Assembly: GCA_937901225.1 (NCBI GenBank)
Contig: CALCGX010000064.1
Location: 1 to 28,632 of the forward strand
Length of the DNA: 28,632 bases
Direction of reading: 5' to 3'
Source of the DNA: an uncultured Bacteroidales bacterium
GTDB taxonomy: Bacteria; Bacteroidota; Bacteroidia; Bacteroidales; Paludibacteraceae
Positions 1 through 6,750 of this stretch are shown one piece after another. Within the stretch, counting starts at the first letter, position 1. Each line of letters starts with the position of its first letter. The position numbers and the translations under genes are program-made. The notes beneath the pieces were generated by a model. It saw only the letters and a program-made list of their open reading frames with translations. It made no database searches and was not told the origin of the DNA.

Positions 1-44
1 ATATACGTAGGATATACGTAACATATACGTAAGATATACGTAGG
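1..44. repeat. Tandem repeat, four 11-bp units
   Basis: Four consecutive 11-base units of the form ATATACGTA followed by GG, AC, AG or GG. Each unit contains the palindrome TACGTA. The array begins at the window edge and may continue upstream. A period close to one DNA turn puts every palindrome on the same helix face. No gene overlaps it. Confidence 0.85.
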
Positions 45-202
45 ATAATCGGGTTATTAACCTAAGAACACCCCATCTTCCCCCGCTCATGCATAGGCTA
101 TTATTTTATTCATCACGCACGCCCCATCTCCCTTGGGGAGGCATAAATCCCTCAAAAAACAACTTCAAACGTTGAAACATTGCAACTTTTTCACACTTTT
201 TC
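45..202. other. Intergenic stretch upstream of rplS
   Basis: I see no gene here. The only structure is a short palindromic element, CTCCC-TTG-GGGAG at 128-140. It resembles the CCTCCC/GGGAGG-core elements at 911-936 and 9977-9993. Reading frames across this stretch have no family resemblance. Confidence 0.5.
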
Positions 203-233
203 TTGCATATATGCAAAAAAAGCAGTACCTTTG
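203..233 (+). promoter_or_regulatory. Bacteroidetes-type promoter of rplS
   Basis: TTG at 203-205, 20 bases, then TACCTTTG at 226-233. This matches the known primary-sigma promoter of Bacteroidetes (-33 TTTG, -7 TAnnTTTG). Transcription should begin around 237-241, right at the base of the structured leader. The core A-tract-GCAG-TACCTTTGCA (215-235) is identical to that of tyrS and tRNA-Gln(TTG). Confidence 0.85.
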
Positions 234-247
234 CACCCGATTTTCGA

Positions 248-313
248 CTATAGTCTCTGGCGATCAGCATAGAGTACGCATTTTTGCGGCTTGAACAGTA
301 GCGTATACTATAG
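248..313 (+). promoter_or_regulatory. Candidate structured leader of rplS (three-way junction)
   Basis: Three helices can be drawn by eye. P1 pairs CTATAGT (248-254) with ACTATAG (307-313). P2 pairs CTCT (255-258) with AGAG (271-274). P3 pairs TACGC (275-279) with GCGTA (301-305). The strands between P1 and P2 and between P2 and P3 have no linker, and one base (306) separates P3 from P1. Ribosomal protein leaders that bind their own product are known for L19 in other bacteria. That this one does the same is inference. Confidence 0.5.
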
Positions 314-341
314 CCTTTTAACCCATTAAAAAACAAACGAA

Positions 342-695
342 ATGGATTTAATGAAAATTGCCGAAGAGGCATTCGCTGGCGAGAAGAAAGAGTTTCCAGC
401 ATTCGCTGCAGGTGATCAAGTGACTGTAGCTTATCGTATTAAAGAGGGTAACAAGGAGCGTATCCAAGAGTTCCGCGGTGATGTTATTTGCATCCACGGT
501 AGCGGTGACAAGAAGCGCTTCACTGTTCGCAAGATGTCTGGTAACGTAGGTGTAGAGCGTATCTTCCCTATGGACAGCCCATTCATCGAGAAAATTACTG
601 TTAACAAATACGGTAAAGTTCGTCGCTCTAAATTGTACTACTTGCGTGCTCTTACTGGTAAGAAAGCTCGTATTCCAGAGCGCCGCGTGAAGTAA
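342..695 (+). CDS. rplS: 50S ribosomal protein L19
   Basis: This 117-residue protein has the full length and pattern of bacterial L19. Visible features are the GDQVTVAYRIKEGNKERIQEF core, the RKMSGNVGVERIFP stretch and the basic C-terminal end KLYYLRALTGKKARIPERR. L19 sits at the 30S-50S interface. The first ATG of the frame is used; it follows an AT-rich, Shine-Dalgarno-free leader of about 100 bases that starts at a clear promoter. Codon use is strongly biased (GTA, GGT, CGT/CGC), as expected for a highly expressed gene. No terminator separates it from tRNA-Gln(CTG) 67 bases downstream, so the two may share a transcript. Confidence 0.97.
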   Translation: MDLMKIAEEAFAGEKKEFPAFAAGDQVTVAYRIKEGNKERIQEFRGDVICIHGSGDKKRFTVRKMSGNVGVERIFPMDSPFIEKITVNKYGKVRRSKLYYLRALTGKKARIPERRVK

Positions 696-708
696 GACTT
701 CCCTTAAC

Positions 709-753
709 GGCAATTGCCAATTGTCAACTGTTAACTGTCAACTGTCAATTGCC
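709..753 (+). repeat. TTGTCAACTG-type small intergenic repeat with terminal inverted repeat
   Basis: Overlapping copies of TGTCAACTG/TTAACTGTCAA make up most of this stretch. Its ends, GGCAATTG (709-716) and CAATTGCC (746-753), are perfect 8-base complements, so the transcript can form a stem with a 29-base loop. A related copy lies in the opposite orientation at 12536-12570. Repeats of this type are common between genes in Bacteroidales. Confidence 0.8.
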
Positions 754-762
754 TTTAGGTAT

Positions 763-833
763 TGCCAAATGGTGTAACGGTAGCACTACAGATTCTGGTT
801 CTGTCTGTCTGGGTTCGAATCCTAGTTTGGCAA
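763..833 (+). tRNA. tRNA-Gln (anticodon CTG)
   Basis: The cloverleaf folds by eye. The acceptor is TGCCAAA with TTTGGCA (826-832). The anticodon stem ACAGA/TCTGT surrounds the loop TTCTGGT with anticodon CTG, which reads CAG. The T arm is CTGGG-TTCGAAT-CCTAG. The variable loop has four bases and the discriminator is A833. CCA is not encoded (A833 is followed by CAAAA). No own promoter is seen, so it probably lies on the rplS transcript. An intrinsic terminator follows within five bases. Confidence 0.95.
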
Positions 834-916
834 CAAAACGAAAGATTTCCCTTCTGGGAGATCTTTCGTTTTTTGATAAATTGCTGGATTCGAACCCACC
901 TAATAGGGGTCCCCAC
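816..916 (+). repeat. Tandem duplication copy 1 (tRNA 3' end, terminator, trailer)
   Basis: This block starts in the T loop of tRNA-Gln(CTG), runs through the terminator and on through AAATTGCTGGATTCGAACCC to the ATAGGGG-TCCCCAC region. It recurs 189 bases downstream at 1005-1105 with substitutions but the same order of parts. GGATTCGAACCCA at 886-898 is the exact reverse complement of the tRNA T-arm segment at 810-822. Confidence 0.85.
838..875 (+). terminator. Intrinsic terminator after tRNA-Gln(CTG)
   Basis: ACGAAAGAT and ATCTTTCGT form the outer stem and TCCC/GGGA the inner part around a TTCT loop. A run of six T follows. A diverged second copy lies at 1025-1062. Confidence 0.9.
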
Positions 917-936
917 CAAGCTTTGCTTGGAAGGGG
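911..936. repeat. Palindromic intergenic element
   Basis: CCCC-A-CCAAGC-TTT-GCTTGG-AA-GGGG forms an interrupted inverted repeat. TGCTGC-AAA-GCAGCA at 962-976 is a second small hairpin in the same spacer. No gene is present between the two duplicated blocks. Confidence 0.7.
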
Positions 937-1004
937 AGAGTGAGGGTGTGCGGTTGCCTAATGCTGCAAAGCAGCAGTCATTGCAACAAGCACAACCCGA
1001 ACGA

Positions 1005-1105
1005 CGAATCCTAGTTTGGCAACAAAATAAATGACTTCCCATTAGGGAGGTCTTTTATTTTTTGGTAAATTGCTGGATTCAAACCCATTTATAGGGGTTC
1101 CCACA
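1005..1105 (+). repeat. Tandem duplication copy 2, with tRNA-Gln 3' remnant
   Basis: The first 23 bases are identical to the 3' end of tRNA-Gln(CTG) and its trailer. They are followed by a diverged but intact terminator and the same trailer (GGATTCAAACCCA in place of GGATTCGAACCCA). No 5' half of a tRNA precedes it, so it cannot be a functional tRNA. The rest of 1106-1204 is AT-rich with no gene. Confidence 0.85.
1025..1062 (+). terminator. Second intrinsic terminator (copy 2)
   Basis: AAATAA and TTATTT ends flank GAC/GTC and CCC/GGG pairs around an ATTA loop, followed by a T run. Several differences from the terminator at 838-875 keep the stem paired (for example ACGAAAG/CTTTCGT against AAATAA/TTATTT). 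This suggests the hairpin has been under selection. Confidence 0.75.
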
Positions 1106-1204
1106 CTCCTCTACCTCCCCCACGCGTGCGCTCGCGAACATTATTTAATAAAAACGCCACCACATCACCATTTGAAAATTATTTAATAAAAAATTAACAA
1201 AAAA

Positions 1205-1236
1205 TTTGCATATACGAATTATTTGTTGTAACTTTG
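1205..1236 (+). promoter_or_regulatory. Promoter of the 891-aa repeat protein gene
   Basis: TTTG at 1205-1208, 20 bases, then TAACTTTG at 1229-1236. The leader (about 1241-1320) contains a 7-base inverted repeat, GTTTTCG (1242-1248) with CGAAAAC (1282-1288). Confidence 0.85.
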
Positions 1237-1320
1237 CAATCGTTTTCGGTGTTCAAGGTCATAAAAAGTATTAGTCGCACGCGAAAACAACGAGTACAAT
1301 TTATTTAATTTTTTATTATT

Positions 1321-3996
1321 ATGAAAAAGATTTACTCTTTATTCATGGCACTTTCATTCGTGCTATGTGCCATGGCTAATTCTCCAATCGTAGCGGAGAA
1401 TCAATTGAACTTAGCCAAAGCTAAAAATCAATTTGCTCCAGTAGAGAAAACTGCTAAGGTAGCAAGACTCAACAAACAAGACGCTCGCCAAGCAATGGTT
1501 GAGGCACGCCAAGCTAAAGCAGCTACTCCAATGGCTATTAACGGCGTTCGCCAAATCGAGGCAGTGCAAAAGGCTACAAAGCAAGTTATCCCTACTAACG
1601 TAGCAACTAAAGCTCCTGCTAAAGCAGCTGCTGAAGCTACGGACACCGTAGAGATTGTAGCCACCTATTGGGCATGGGAGTACTACGCGTCAGACAACGA
1701 TTGGTACACCACCCTCATCGATGCTACCAAGACCTACGAAATCAAGTTGGACTACGTTTCTACCACACAAGCAGGTACCTTCACCGAGGATAACTGCATT
1801 ATGGATTACACAGGTATGTACATCTACGACGAAGAAGGTTATTCTACCCTCGTACGCTTTGCAGAGGTAGACATCGTTGTAACCGACGACGAGAACGGTC
1901 TCACTTTGTACGCAGAGTTGTTGAGCACCGACAATGTGCTTTACATCGTAGATGCACACATCGCTCCTCTGCCAGAGCCAAAAGGTAATGTAGAGTTGGC
2001 TTATGTTAATGCAGAGTTGGTGGACGCTACATTGAGCAGCAGTGCATTCCAATTCAGCGCATTTGAGAACGGATACTACACCTCTATCTTCATATACAGC
2101 GACCAAGTAGAGGGCGAGTACGACAAGATGGATATGTACGATCCTTATTACAACTACATCGCACACATCGAGGGTACCGATACTACTTTCATCGACTTCT
2201 TGGGCCTCAATGCAGTAGTAACCAAAGAGGGTAAGACTTACAACCTCGTAGCAGATGTTTTGGGTAGTGATACCATCATGTACCACATCACTATGTCGTA
2301 CACCAAGCCAGATCCTACTGACACCATCGACATTGTAGCAACCAACTTGTATATCGACGAGTTTGAGTTCTATGGTATGGTAATCACCACCGCAACAGCA
2401 AGCAATGATGAGTACGAAGTAACATTCGACTTGAGCGTAGCACTTGAAGCTGGCGAGTACACTACTGGTGATTTCAACGCAAGCTATAGCAGCATTCTTC
2501 GCACAGCAGATATGACAGAGATTGGCATGACAGAGATTACCGCTACCGTAACTGGCGAAGGCGGTGACCGCGTTATCAAGGCTGAGGTAGTAGGTAGCGA
2601 TAATGTACTCTACAATATGGATCTTAGCTATGTAGTTCCAGAGGCAACTGATACCGTGAATGTAGTATTCGATGAATTGGCAGAAGTTGAGTACTATGCA
2701 TCATACGGCGATTACTATCTCTTTAACCAAAACGAGAACTACATCGTAACATTGGACATCTTCGAGGAGAAGGGCAACCTCATGGGTGAGTATGCTGCAG
2801 AAGATTTCGATATGTATTACACTCAACTCGGTGTGATTGCTGATGGCGACACAACAGTAGTTACTATCGCAGACGCTAAGGCTGTGGTAACTGCTACAGA
2901 AGAAGAAGGCATTGTGCTTATCGAGGCTGAGTTGACCGGTATGGACGCTGTACTGTACAAGGTTAGCACCAAGGCGGATATGTCTGACAAAGGTTTGCCA
3001 TATGATGCTACCGAAGGCTTCCTCATGGACGAATACACCACCGAGGATATCTATACTATCAACGACCAATCCGCTAACGGCTATATCATGTTCGACGTAG
3101 AGTCTGCTGACGGCAACGACTTGATGGGCTTGGTATTCTGGGTAGATGGTGCGGATGAGAACACCATCATCCCTACAGGAACCTATCAAATCAATGGTAG
3201 CACCGAGTCGGGTACTGTATTGGCAAGTACAGGTATGGGTTCAACTGGCTTGACCTACTCATTGTATGCAACATTGGATGCAGAGGGTATGATTACTCCT
3301 CCATGTTGGTTCATGGTAGGTGGCGAAGTAGTAGTAAGTGAGAACGATGGCATCTTGAGCATTTATGTAGATGCTGTTAACTCTAACAACTTGCCTATCT
3401 TCATCACTTGCGAATACCAACTCAACGCTAAGCAAGGTTTGCCATACGATATGACTGAGGGTAGCGTAGAGCGCACCTACAGCGATGACGACCAAGTAAA
3501 ATTCATCACCGATTATGTAGCACAATATGGCGAGTTGTATCTCGACATCACTGCTGCTGACGGTAGCGACAAGATCTCTGTTGCATTCTTGGTAGAGGCA
3601 ACAGACCCAGCAATCGTCATCCCTGCTGGTACATATCCTATCACCAATACTGCTGCTACAGGTACCGTATTTGCTAGTCCAGGCGTACAAGACGGTAGCA
3701 TTTATCCTTCTTACTATGGCGTAATGCACCCACAAGGTGGTATCAGCGTACCTTGCTACTTTATGGTAGATGGTCAGGTAGTGGTAGAGAATATCGAGGG
3801 TCACTTGAAGGTAACTATCGACGCACTCAACTCTTACGACGTGCCTGCACATATCGTATATGAGGCAAATCCTGTAGAGACCGCTATTGAGAACGTTACT
3901 GTAAACACCAACGCAAGCAAAGTGGTAGAGGACAACCAACTCTTTATCATCAAAGACGGCGTGAAGTACAATGTAATTGGTTCTGTAGTTAAATAA
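1321..3996 (+). CDS. Secreted modular repeat protein (A4-B2 architecture), function unknown
   Basis: I do not recognise a named family. Residues 1-19 look like a signal peptide (cleavage near AMA/N), followed by an Ala/Lys/Gln-rich linker to about 105. Four related modules of about 110 residues (roughly 107-217, 220-328, 333-439, 443-550) tend to open with DTVxIVA and close with a SDNVLY-type strand. Two longer modules (558-699 and 706-848) share GLPYD-TEG, IPxGTY-I, GTVxAS, a PC-FMV-G strand and a NS-PxxI strand. The end, 868-891, is a tag: DNQLFIIKDGVKYNVIG plus a basic tail. The composition is very acidic and almost Cys-free. Codon bias equals that of ribosomal protein genes, so it is probably abundant. 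It has its own promoter and terminator. The gene at 4169 is a paralog. Confidence 0.85.
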   Translation: MKKIYSLFMALSFVLCAMANSPIVAENQLNLAKAKNQFAPVEKTAKVARLNKQDARQAMVEARQAKAATPMAINGVRQIEAVQKATKQVIPTNVATKAPAKAAAEATDTVEIVATYWAWEYYASDNDWYTTLIDATKTYEIKLDYVSTTQAGTFTEDNCIMDYTGMYIYDEEGYSTLVRFAEVDIVVTDDENGLTLYAELLSTDNVLYIVDAHIAPLPEPKGNVELAYVNAELVDATLSSSAFQFSAFENGYYTSIFIYSDQVEGEYDKMDMYDPYYNYIAHIEGTDTTFIDFLGLNAVVTKEGKTYNLVADVLGSDTIMYHITMSYTKPDPTDTIDIVATNLYIDEFEFYGMVITTATASNDEYEVTFDLSVALEAGEYTTGDFNASYSSILRTADMTEIGMTEITATVTGEGGDRVIKAEVVGSDNVLYNMDLSYVVPEATDTVNVVFDELAEVEYYASYGDYYLFNQNENYIVTLDIFEEKGNLMGEYAAEDFDMYYTQLGVIADGDTTVVTIADAKAVVTATEEEGIVLIEAELTGMDAVLYKVSTKADMSDKGLPYDATEGFLMDEYTTEDIYTINDQSANGYIMFDVESADGNDLMGLVFWVDGADENTIIPTGTYQINGSTESGTVLASTGMGSTGLTYSLYATLDAEGMITPPCWFMVGGEVVVSENDGILSIYVDAVNSNNLPIFITCEYQLNAKQGLPYDMTEGSVERTYSDDDQVKFITDYVAQYGELYLDITAADGSDKISVAFLVEATDPAIVIPAGTYPITNTAATGTVFASPGVQDGSIYPSYYGVMHPQGGISVPCYFMVDGQVVVENIEGHLKVTIDALNSYDVPAHIVYEANPVETAIENVTVNTNASKVVEDNQLFIIKDGVKYNVIGSVVK

Positions 3997-4017
3997 TATT
4001 TACTACATACACTAACA

Positions 4018-4047
4018 AAGGAGGCTGCTTAGGCAGTCTCCTTTTTT
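4018..4047 (+). terminator. Intrinsic terminator
   Basis: AAGGAG-G-CTGC pairs with GCAG-T-CTCCTT around a TTAG loop, followed by T residues. It ends the transcript of the 891-aa protein gene. Confidence 0.9.
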
Positions 4048-4110
4048 GATTGAAAATCATGCGACAAGCAAGAAAAATAATTGTTATCAGAGAAGTTTTA
4101 GGACAATTTC

Positions 4111-4141
4111 TTGTAAATATGCATTTTTTGTTGTACCTTTG
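4111..4141 (+). promoter_or_regulatory. Promoter of the 825-aa repeat protein gene
   Basis: TTG at 4111-4113, 20 bases, TACCTTTG at 4134-4141. The leader is only about 20-25 bases long, much shorter than that of the paralog. Confidence 0.85.
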
Positions 4142-4168
4142 TACAGTTTTTAAGATAATTACAATAAT

Positions 4169-6646
4169 ATGAAAAAGTTAGTTAGTCTCCTATGCTGTAT
4201 CTGCTTGATACACGTGCTTCAGGCAACCCCAAGAAAATTCATTTCACAACTTAACGCTCCTGCCACTGAGCAACTTCGCCAAGCGGTGAAGCAATTTGGT
4301 GACGGCAGATGCAAAAGCCTTGCCCCAGGCGACAATATCATCGATCCAGGAACCTCTGGAAAAGAGATTCGACTGACCTTTGACAAGTTTGCCAAAGGTC
4401 CGAAATATTATAGTTCAGGCGACTGGTACGTAGAATTGATTAATGACGATGACTGGGAAGTATATCTCAATTGGGAAGCTCCTAAAACCAACTATTGCGG
4501 TACATTCGGCACAAATGATTTTCTGCACGATTACTCCTATATCTTTACACCCGACAACCGTCAAAACGGAGGTATTCACTACAAGAATATCACCATGACT
4601 ATCTCCATCGTAGAGGTAAATCCCGCATTAGATAGCATCGTACTCGATGCCACCATCTTAGGCACCGATGGCAATACCTACATTATTCATGCCTCACAAG
4701 AAGTAATCAAGGCTAAAGAGGTAGTCACACAGTCCATCTTAGATGCCACACTGGTAGAAGACTACGGTTCCTATACCATCGCAGGCAAAAACGATGACTT
4801 GGACATCAGCGTGGTAGTCATGAACGATAGAATTACGGGCATATACCCCACCATCGAAGATTTTGACATGACCAACAGTCATATCATCTACAAGGGGAAA
4901 CAGGTCACACCACTCCGCATGGAGGCAATTGTGGACTTAGGAAACCTTGAAACAGGCGATTTGGCATATGGTGCGCAATTCACTATTCTGAGCACAGATA
5001 CTGCCATATACAATATTTTCTTGGCTGCACCATTCCCAGACCCCACAGACACAGTCAGCATCGCATGCCAAAACATGCGCTTTGATGATAGTTTCGCTTC
5101 GGTATATAATATCATGACGGTCTCTGCATCCAACGATGACTACAAGATACAGATCATGTATAGTGATGATGTCATTGCAGAAGGTGACTTCACCGAAGCC
5201 AATGCCACCATCTACATTACCGATGTAGAGTCCAACGAAGAGGTGGAGTCATTGGTAGCCACCATGCAGATTCGCTATGATGCAGTTAGCGACTCATATG
5301 CAATAGAAGCCACAGCTCGTTGCAGCAACAATGTGGTATATCAACTGTCCTTGACATGGGTAGTCCCTACCACATCAGAGACAGTAGATGTAACTTTTGT
5401 TCAGACAGCCCAAGCATCGTATTACGCCCAAGACAACGACCTACTGCTGATGAATGAAAACGATGAATATTCATTATCACTAAACATCGTTGGCGTAGAT
5501 ATGGGTAATACCTTCACAATGGATGATGTAGAAGAATACTACACCTCACTATACGACAAACAACACAACCAAAGCATTGATATCGCACAAATAGACGGTC
5601 GCATCTACCAATCAGGAGACACCACATGGATAAATGCCAACATGGTTGCTTTTGATGCAAAATGCTATCAAGTGGCAATGTGGTACGCAGTTCCTACACC
5701 CACCGACACCATCACCTTACACTTGACCGATGTACCTTTCACCAATCAGTTAGAGGAGGGGTATTTTCAGTTAATCGGATACACCGAAGACTATACCACC
5801 ATGATCTCATTCACAGTTGCCAGCCACCAAGTGGAAGGTACTTTCGTCAACGATGGTATGTTTGGCAAGTTTGGAGAAGGTCAATACGATTTCTTCAATG
5901 ACTACACCTACATCTCAGAGTGGAATAGCGCCACCCGAGAATATGAAATCTATACCGTTGAGAAAGGCGAATTGGTCGTATCCATGGATAGCGATGGTAA
6001 GATCGAGGCACAAGCCAATGTGATTTGTGAAAATGCCAAGTTATACCAAATCAATATCGCATCAGAATATTCCGCCCCTAATCTATTGGGAGATGCCATC
6101 GAAGGCGATGTAGAGCGAACATATAGTTCGCAGGATCATATCCAAATAACAGACTATACCAAAACCAATGGCCTCATCATCTTTGAGGCAGAATCAGAGG
6201 TAGAGAGCGACATGATGGTATTATATTTCTTCTCGAACACGTTTGACAACCAAATTGGTATCCCCGAGGGAGAATATCCAATCAATAGTTCAATACTTCC
6301 CGGCACAGTATTGGCCAGCACGGGTATAGACGAAGAGCACAATGCAGTTACACCATCGCTATATAGCACCTTTGACGGAGAATATTTAGATAGGATGTAT
6401 TTCTTTGTGGACGGAAGCGTAAATATCAGCAAAAATGATGCAGGAAAACTCCATTTGGAAGTGAATGCTGTTAACTCATACCTTGTACCTATCCATATCG
6501 TGTATGATGCTGGCGGAACAACCGATGTAGAGGACATACACAAGGGAAATAATACGAACACCCAGAAAATGCTACTCAATGGTCAATTGCTCATTCTACG
6601 CAACGGAACACGATACGATGTAGTAGGTCGAAACATGAAAAAATAA
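4169..6646 (+). CDS. Secreted modular repeat protein (A5-B1 architecture), paralog of the preceding gene
   Basis: No named family is recognised. A signal peptide covers residues 1-19 (cleavage near LQA/T). Five modules of the ~110-residue type follow (about 64-176, 184-287, 293-399, 403-508, 512-634). Their boundaries show P-PTDTVSIA, TSETVDVTF and PTPTDTITL. One longer module lies at about 640-780 (GDAIEG, IPEGEYPIN, GTVLASTGI, FFVDG, AVNSYLVPIHIVYD). The C-terminus carries NGQLLILRNGTRYDVVG (804-820) and ends in basic residues, like the upstream paralog. Compared with that paralog it has one more short module, one fewer long module and weaker codon bias. It has its own promoter, so the pair is adjacent but separately transcribed. 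The shared DTVxIxA, GTVLAST and C-terminal tag make homology secure. Confidence 0.85.
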   Translation: MKKLVSLLCCICLIHVLQATPRKFISQLNAPATEQLRQAVKQFGDGRCKSLAPGDNIIDPGTSGKEIRLTFDKFAKGPKYYSSGDWYVELINDDDWEVYLNWEAPKTNYCGTFGTNDFLHDYSYIFTPDNRQNGGIHYKNITMTISIVEVNPALDSIVLDATILGTDGNTYIIHASQEVIKAKEVVTQSILDATLVEDYGSYTIAGKNDDLDISVVVMNDRITGIYPTIEDFDMTNSHIIYKGKQVTPLRMEAIVDLGNLETGDLAYGAQFTILSTDTAIYNIFLAAPFPDPTDTVSIACQNMRFDDSFASVYNIMTVSASNDDYKIQIMYSDDVIAEGDFTEANATIYITDVESNEEVESLVATMQIRYDAVSDSYAIEATARCSNNVVYQLSLTWVVPTTSETVDVTFVQTAQASYYAQDNDLLLMNENDEYSLSLNIVGVDMGNTFTMDDVEEYYTSLYDKQHNQSIDIAQIDGRIYQSGDTTWINANMVAFDAKCYQVAMWYAVPTPTDTITLHLTDVPFTNQLEEGYFQLIGYTEDYTTMISFTVASHQVEGTFVNDGMFGKFGEGQYDFFNDYTYISEWNSATREYEIYTVEKGELVVSMDSDGKIEAQANVICENAKLYQINIASEYSAPNLLGDAIEGDVERTYSSQDHIQITDYTKTNGLIIFEAESEVESDMMVLYFFSNTFDNQIGIPEGEYPINSSILPGTVLASTGIDEEHNAVTPSLYSTFDGEYLDRMYFFVDGSVNISKNDAGKLHLEVNAVNSYLVPIHIVYDAGGTTDVEDIHKGNNTNTQKMLLNGQLLILRNGTRYDVVGRNMKK

Positions 6647-6655
6647 AGTTTTTAC

Positions 6656-6686
6656 TTGTATAATTCCAAAAAAAGCAGTACCTTTG
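6656..6686 (+). promoter_or_regulatory. Promoter of tyrS
   Basis: TTG at 6656-6658, 20 bases, TACCTTTG at 6679-6686. The core at 6668-6688 (seven A, GCAG, TACCTTTGCA) is identical to those of rplS and tRNA-Gln(TTG). The promoter starts ten bases after the preceding stop codon. Confidence 0.87.
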
Positions 6687-6750
6687 CAGGCTTTTTGTGC
6701 AGGAGCAAGACATATTCCGAATTTATACACCTTATATATATCATATAGCA

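Noticed and set aside
1005..1030. Second tRNA-Gln gene
   Set aside because: Only the 3' 23 bases are present; there is no acceptor 5' strand, D arm or anticodon.
749..1042. Open frames over the tRNA-Gln(CTG) region on both strands
   Set aside because: They read through a tRNA, terminators and a repeat, and have no protein-like composition.
816..1105. Functional attachment sites of an integrated element
   Set aside because: The copies are only 189 bases apart with no integrase or cargo; kept only as a possible relic.
1690..3939. Long minus-strand frames opposite the 891-aa protein
   Set aside because: They are shadows of a strongly codon-biased gene; Cys/Val/Tyr-rich products match nothing and lack promoters.
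4169..6646. Lipoprotein signal in the 825-aa protein (cysteines within the signal peptide)
   Set aside because: The Cys residues lie inside the hydrophobic core without a lipobox; an ordinary cleavage site at LQA/T fits better.
6697..6750. N-terminal extension of tyrS
   Set aside because: Begins within about ten bases of the promoter -7 box and adds residues absent from the family.
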